DNA of 7,393 nt, taken from positions 1 through 7,393 of the forward strand of contig JAUYKX010000323.1 of the NCBI GenBank assembly GCA_030699055.1. The letters are read 5' to 3'. Source of the DNA: Candidatus Nanopelagicales bacterium (lineage in GTDB: Bacteria; Actinomycetota; Actinomycetes; S36-B12; UBA10799). This document shows positions 5,634-7,393 of the stretch, in pieces (position 1 is the stretch's first letter; every line of letters begins with the position of its first letter). The notes under the pieces are model-generated. The model did no database searches and was not told the DNA's origin. It saw nothing but the letters and a program-made list of their open reading frames with translations. The position numbers were made by a program, and so were the translations under genes.

Positions 5634-6791
5634 TCACTGCCCGCGGGCCAGGCGTTGGAAATCCTCTACGTGGTGAGCCTTGGTGAGGGCCACCTCCTCG
5701 GTGATCCTCCGCGCCCTGACCAGCGCCGCCAGGTGCTGGTCCATCGTGTGCATGCCGAACTTGGCCCCGGCCTGCATCGCCGAGTAGATCTGATGGGTTT
5801 TCCCATCCCGGATCAGGTTGCTGATGGCCGGCGTGGTCACCATCACCTCGGTGGCTGCCGCCCGACCGCGACCGTCGGCTGTCCGACACAGGGTCTGACA
5901 CACCACCCCGCGAAGGGTTCCCGCCACCTGCTGACGAATCTGCTGCTGCTGGTGGGGAGGAAATACGTCGATGATCCGGTCGACCGTCTGCGCCGCATCC
6001 TGGGTGTGCAGGGTGGCAAACACCAGGTGGCCGGTCTCGGCCGCCGTCAGCGCGACCTGAATCGTCTCCAGATCGCGCATTTCGCCGACCAGGATTATGT
6101 CCGGGTCCTGCCGCAGCACGCGTTTGAGCGCCTCGGAGAAAGACCGGGTGTCACTGCCGATTTCGCGTTGATTCACCAGGCACGACTTATGCCGGTGCAG
6201 GTACTCGATCGGGTCCTCGACGGTCATGATGTGATCCCGACGGGTCCGGTTGGCCAGATCCACCAGAGCGGCCAGGGTGGTGCTCTTGCCGGATCCGGTC
6301 GGCCCGGTCACCACCACGAAGCCTCGCGGCAAAGACGCGAACGTGGACACGATCGGCGGGATACCCAGAGATTCCAGACTCTTGATTTCAAACGGAATCA
6401 GCCGGAATGCCGCACCGATCGCCTCACGCTGCCGGTACAGGTTCACCCGGAAACGAGCCTTTCCGGGGACGGTGTAGGAAAAGTCGAGTTCCCAGTCGTC
6501 CTCGAAACGCTCCCGCTGCGCCTGCGTGATCGCCGCGTACAAGACGCGCTGCAAGCTCGCGGCCGACAACACCGGCTCGTCGGGTATCGGAGCCAATTCA
6601 CCGTTGACCCGCACCATCGGGGGTGCTCCCGCCGTCAGGTGCAGATCGGAGGCACCGGATTCGATCATCTTCATCAGCACGCTAACCAAGCTGATGTCGC
6701 CCGTTTCGGCCTGCTGCTCGGTCATCGTCCGAGCCCCCGCGGGCGCTGCCGTCGGCTCTGGCGCGAAACTGCTCAGCGACGACGTTTCCAC
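5634..6791 (-). CDS. pilT: Type IV pilus retraction ATPase PilT
   Basis: A hexameric cytoplasmic ATPase that drives pilus retraction (twitching motility, DNA uptake). Counting 385 residues from the GTG at 6791, a PAS-like N-terminal domain includes G-A-S-D-L-H-L (46-52). The RecA-like domain shows Walker A G-P-T-G-S-G-K-S-T (163-171), an Asp box T-V-E-D-P-I-E-Y (190-197), Walker B D-I-I-L-V-G-E-M-R-D (231-240, Glu237) and a His box G-H-L-V-F-A-T-L-H-T (254-263). The C-terminal A-I-S-N-L-I-R-D (322-329) corresponds to the AIRNLIRE motif characteristic of PilT and needed for retraction, and separates it from PilB/GspE. The start is uncertain: an ATG at 6725 would give 363 residues, closer to the usual length, and neither site has a strong SD. 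The extra 22 residues are Ser/Pro/Ala-rich and look unstructured. It lies 57 nt after pilB and 29 nt before pilC. Confidence 0.96.
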   Translation of the reverse strand: METSSLSSFAPEPTAAPAGARTMTEQQAETGDISLVSVLMKMIESGASDLHLTAGAPPMVRVNGELAPIPDEPVLSAASLQRVLYAAITQAQRERFEDDWELDFSYTVPGKARFRVNLYRQREAIGAAFRLIPFEIKSLESLGIPPIVSTFASLPRGFVVVTGPTGSGKSTTLAALVDLANRTRRDHIMTVEDPIEYLHRHKSCLVNQREIGSDTRSFSEALKRVLRQDPDIILVGEMRDLETIQVALTAAETGHLVFATLHTQDAAQTVDRIIDVFPPHQQQQIRQQVAGTLRGVVCQTLCRTADGRGRAAATEVMVTTPAISNLIRDGKTHQIYSAMQAGAKFGMHTMDQHLAALVRARRITEEVALTKAHHVEDFQRLARGQ

Positions 6792-6848
6792 CCCGTGGGC
6801 ATCGGCCCACCCGACCCGGACCTTGAATGACCGCCAATCGAGCCCAAA

Positions 6849-7393
6849 TCACACGACGACGCGCAGAACCTCATCGAGCGAGGTGAACCCGGCCGCCACC
6901 TTGGCCATTCCGTCATTGCGCAGAGACACCAGGCCCTGCTGACGCGCCATGTCAGCGACCTCGAAGGATGTCGCCCGCCCAACCGCCAACCGTTCGATTT
7001 CCTCGGTCACGATCATCACTTCCTGAAGAGCCATTCGACCCTTGTAGCCGGTCCGGGAACAAACGGTGCATCCGTTGGCCCGGTAGAGGGTCGGCACCGG
7101 CTGGGCCGGGTCGAAAGGAAAACCCGCCGACGTCAACGCCTCCGCAGTCGGCTGGTACGGCTCCTTACACCGGCCGCACAATCGCCGGGCCAACCGCTGA
7201 GCCAAAACGCAATCAACCGCCGAGCCGACCAGGAAGGGCTCAATCCCCATCTCGATCAGGCGGGTGATCGCACTCGGGGCGTCGTTGGTGTGCAGGGTGG
7301 AAAGCACCAGGTGGCCGGTGTCCGCCGCCTTGAGGGCAGTGTCCAGCGTTTCGGTATCGCGGATCTCACCGATCAGGATCACGTCCGGATCCT
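6849..7393 (-). CDS. pilB: Type IV pilus extension ATPase PilB / GspE family (3' part only)
   Basis: The C-terminal 180 residues of a secretion ATPase that powers pilus assembly; the 5' part lies beyond the right edge. The fragment opens inside Walker B ([12 protein letters not shown]), continues with the His box [11 protein letters not shown] (fragment residues 25-35), and then the [14 protein letters not shown] segment. A tetracysteine zinc motif follows, C-G-R-C (72-75) and C-T-V-C (108-111), then G-Y-K-G-R. The zinc motif is diagnostic of PilB/GspE and absent from PilT. The C-terminus, with [15 protein letters not shown], is typical and complete. The downstream pilT and pilC favour PilB of a type IV pilus over GspE of a type II secretion system, although a related competence or secretion apparatus cannot be excluded without the upstream genes. 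Confidence 0.93.
   Translation of the reverse strand, partial: DPDVILIGEIRDTETLDTALKAADTGHLVLSTLHTNDAPSAITRLIEMGIEPFLVGSAVDCVLAQRLARRLCGRCKEPYQPTAEALTSAGFPFDPAQPVPTLYRANGCTVCSRTGYKGRMALQEVMIVTEEIERLAVGRATSFEVADMARQQGLVSLRNDGMAKVAAGFTSLDEVLRVVV

Noticed and set aside
5655..6830. Long plus-strand open frame (391 codons) antisense to pilT
   Set aside because: The opposite strand encodes an unmistakable PilT with all ATPase motifs; the antisense translation is His/Arg-rich with no domain.

Overview
The window comes from a high-GC bacterium, most probably an actinomycete (Actinomycetota). Supporting signs are strongly GC-biased third codon positions in every real gene, GTG starts, an apparent leaderless promoter, Ala/Gly-rich Sec and lipoprotein signal peptides, and an Xre/nucleotidyltransferase module of a kind common in that phylum. 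The genus cannot be fixed from what is here.

The left third (1-2981) carries three exported-protein genes, all on the minus strand. At the edge is the first 16 codons of a gene with a signal-peptide-like start (1-48). Next comes a gene-free stretch (about 49-398). It is followed by a Sec-secreted 253-residue protein with a Pro/Gly linker and a basic C-terminal domain (466-1227), which ends in a near-ideal terminator with an 18-bp stem and a UUCG loop. Then comes a lipoprotein of alpha/beta-hydrolase type (1455-2981). Its Asp and His are recognisable, but the nucleophile elbow reads G-Q-G-V-G, with Gly where Ser is expected. Each of the two complete genes has its own candidate promoter and terminator-like hairpin.

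The middle (about 2991-4388) starts with a compact divergent control region. It holds a minus-strand promoter for the lipoprotein, an inverted repeat that looks like an operator, and a -10 box placed exactly for leaderless initiation at 3117 on the plus strand. From there runs a tightly overlapping three-gene plus-strand module: an unrecognised 114-residue protein, a DUF6036/AbiEii-like (MenT-type) nucleotidyltransferase, and a 102-residue Xre-type HTH protein. This looks like a toxin-antitoxin or defence-type module in which the DNA-binding domain and the other putative antitoxin part lie in separate genes on either side of the nucleotidyltransferase. It is the best candidate here for an under-described system.

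The right part (4381-7393), on the minus strand, is the conserved motor block of a type IV pilus: pilB (3' part only), pilT and pilC, i.e. extension ATPase, retraction ATPase and inner-membrane platform protein. The block ends at pilC, whose stop overlaps the 3' end of the HTH gene by 8 bp in convergent orientation, so no pilin or pilMNO gene follows it. Those genes would have to lie upstream of pilB or elsewhere.
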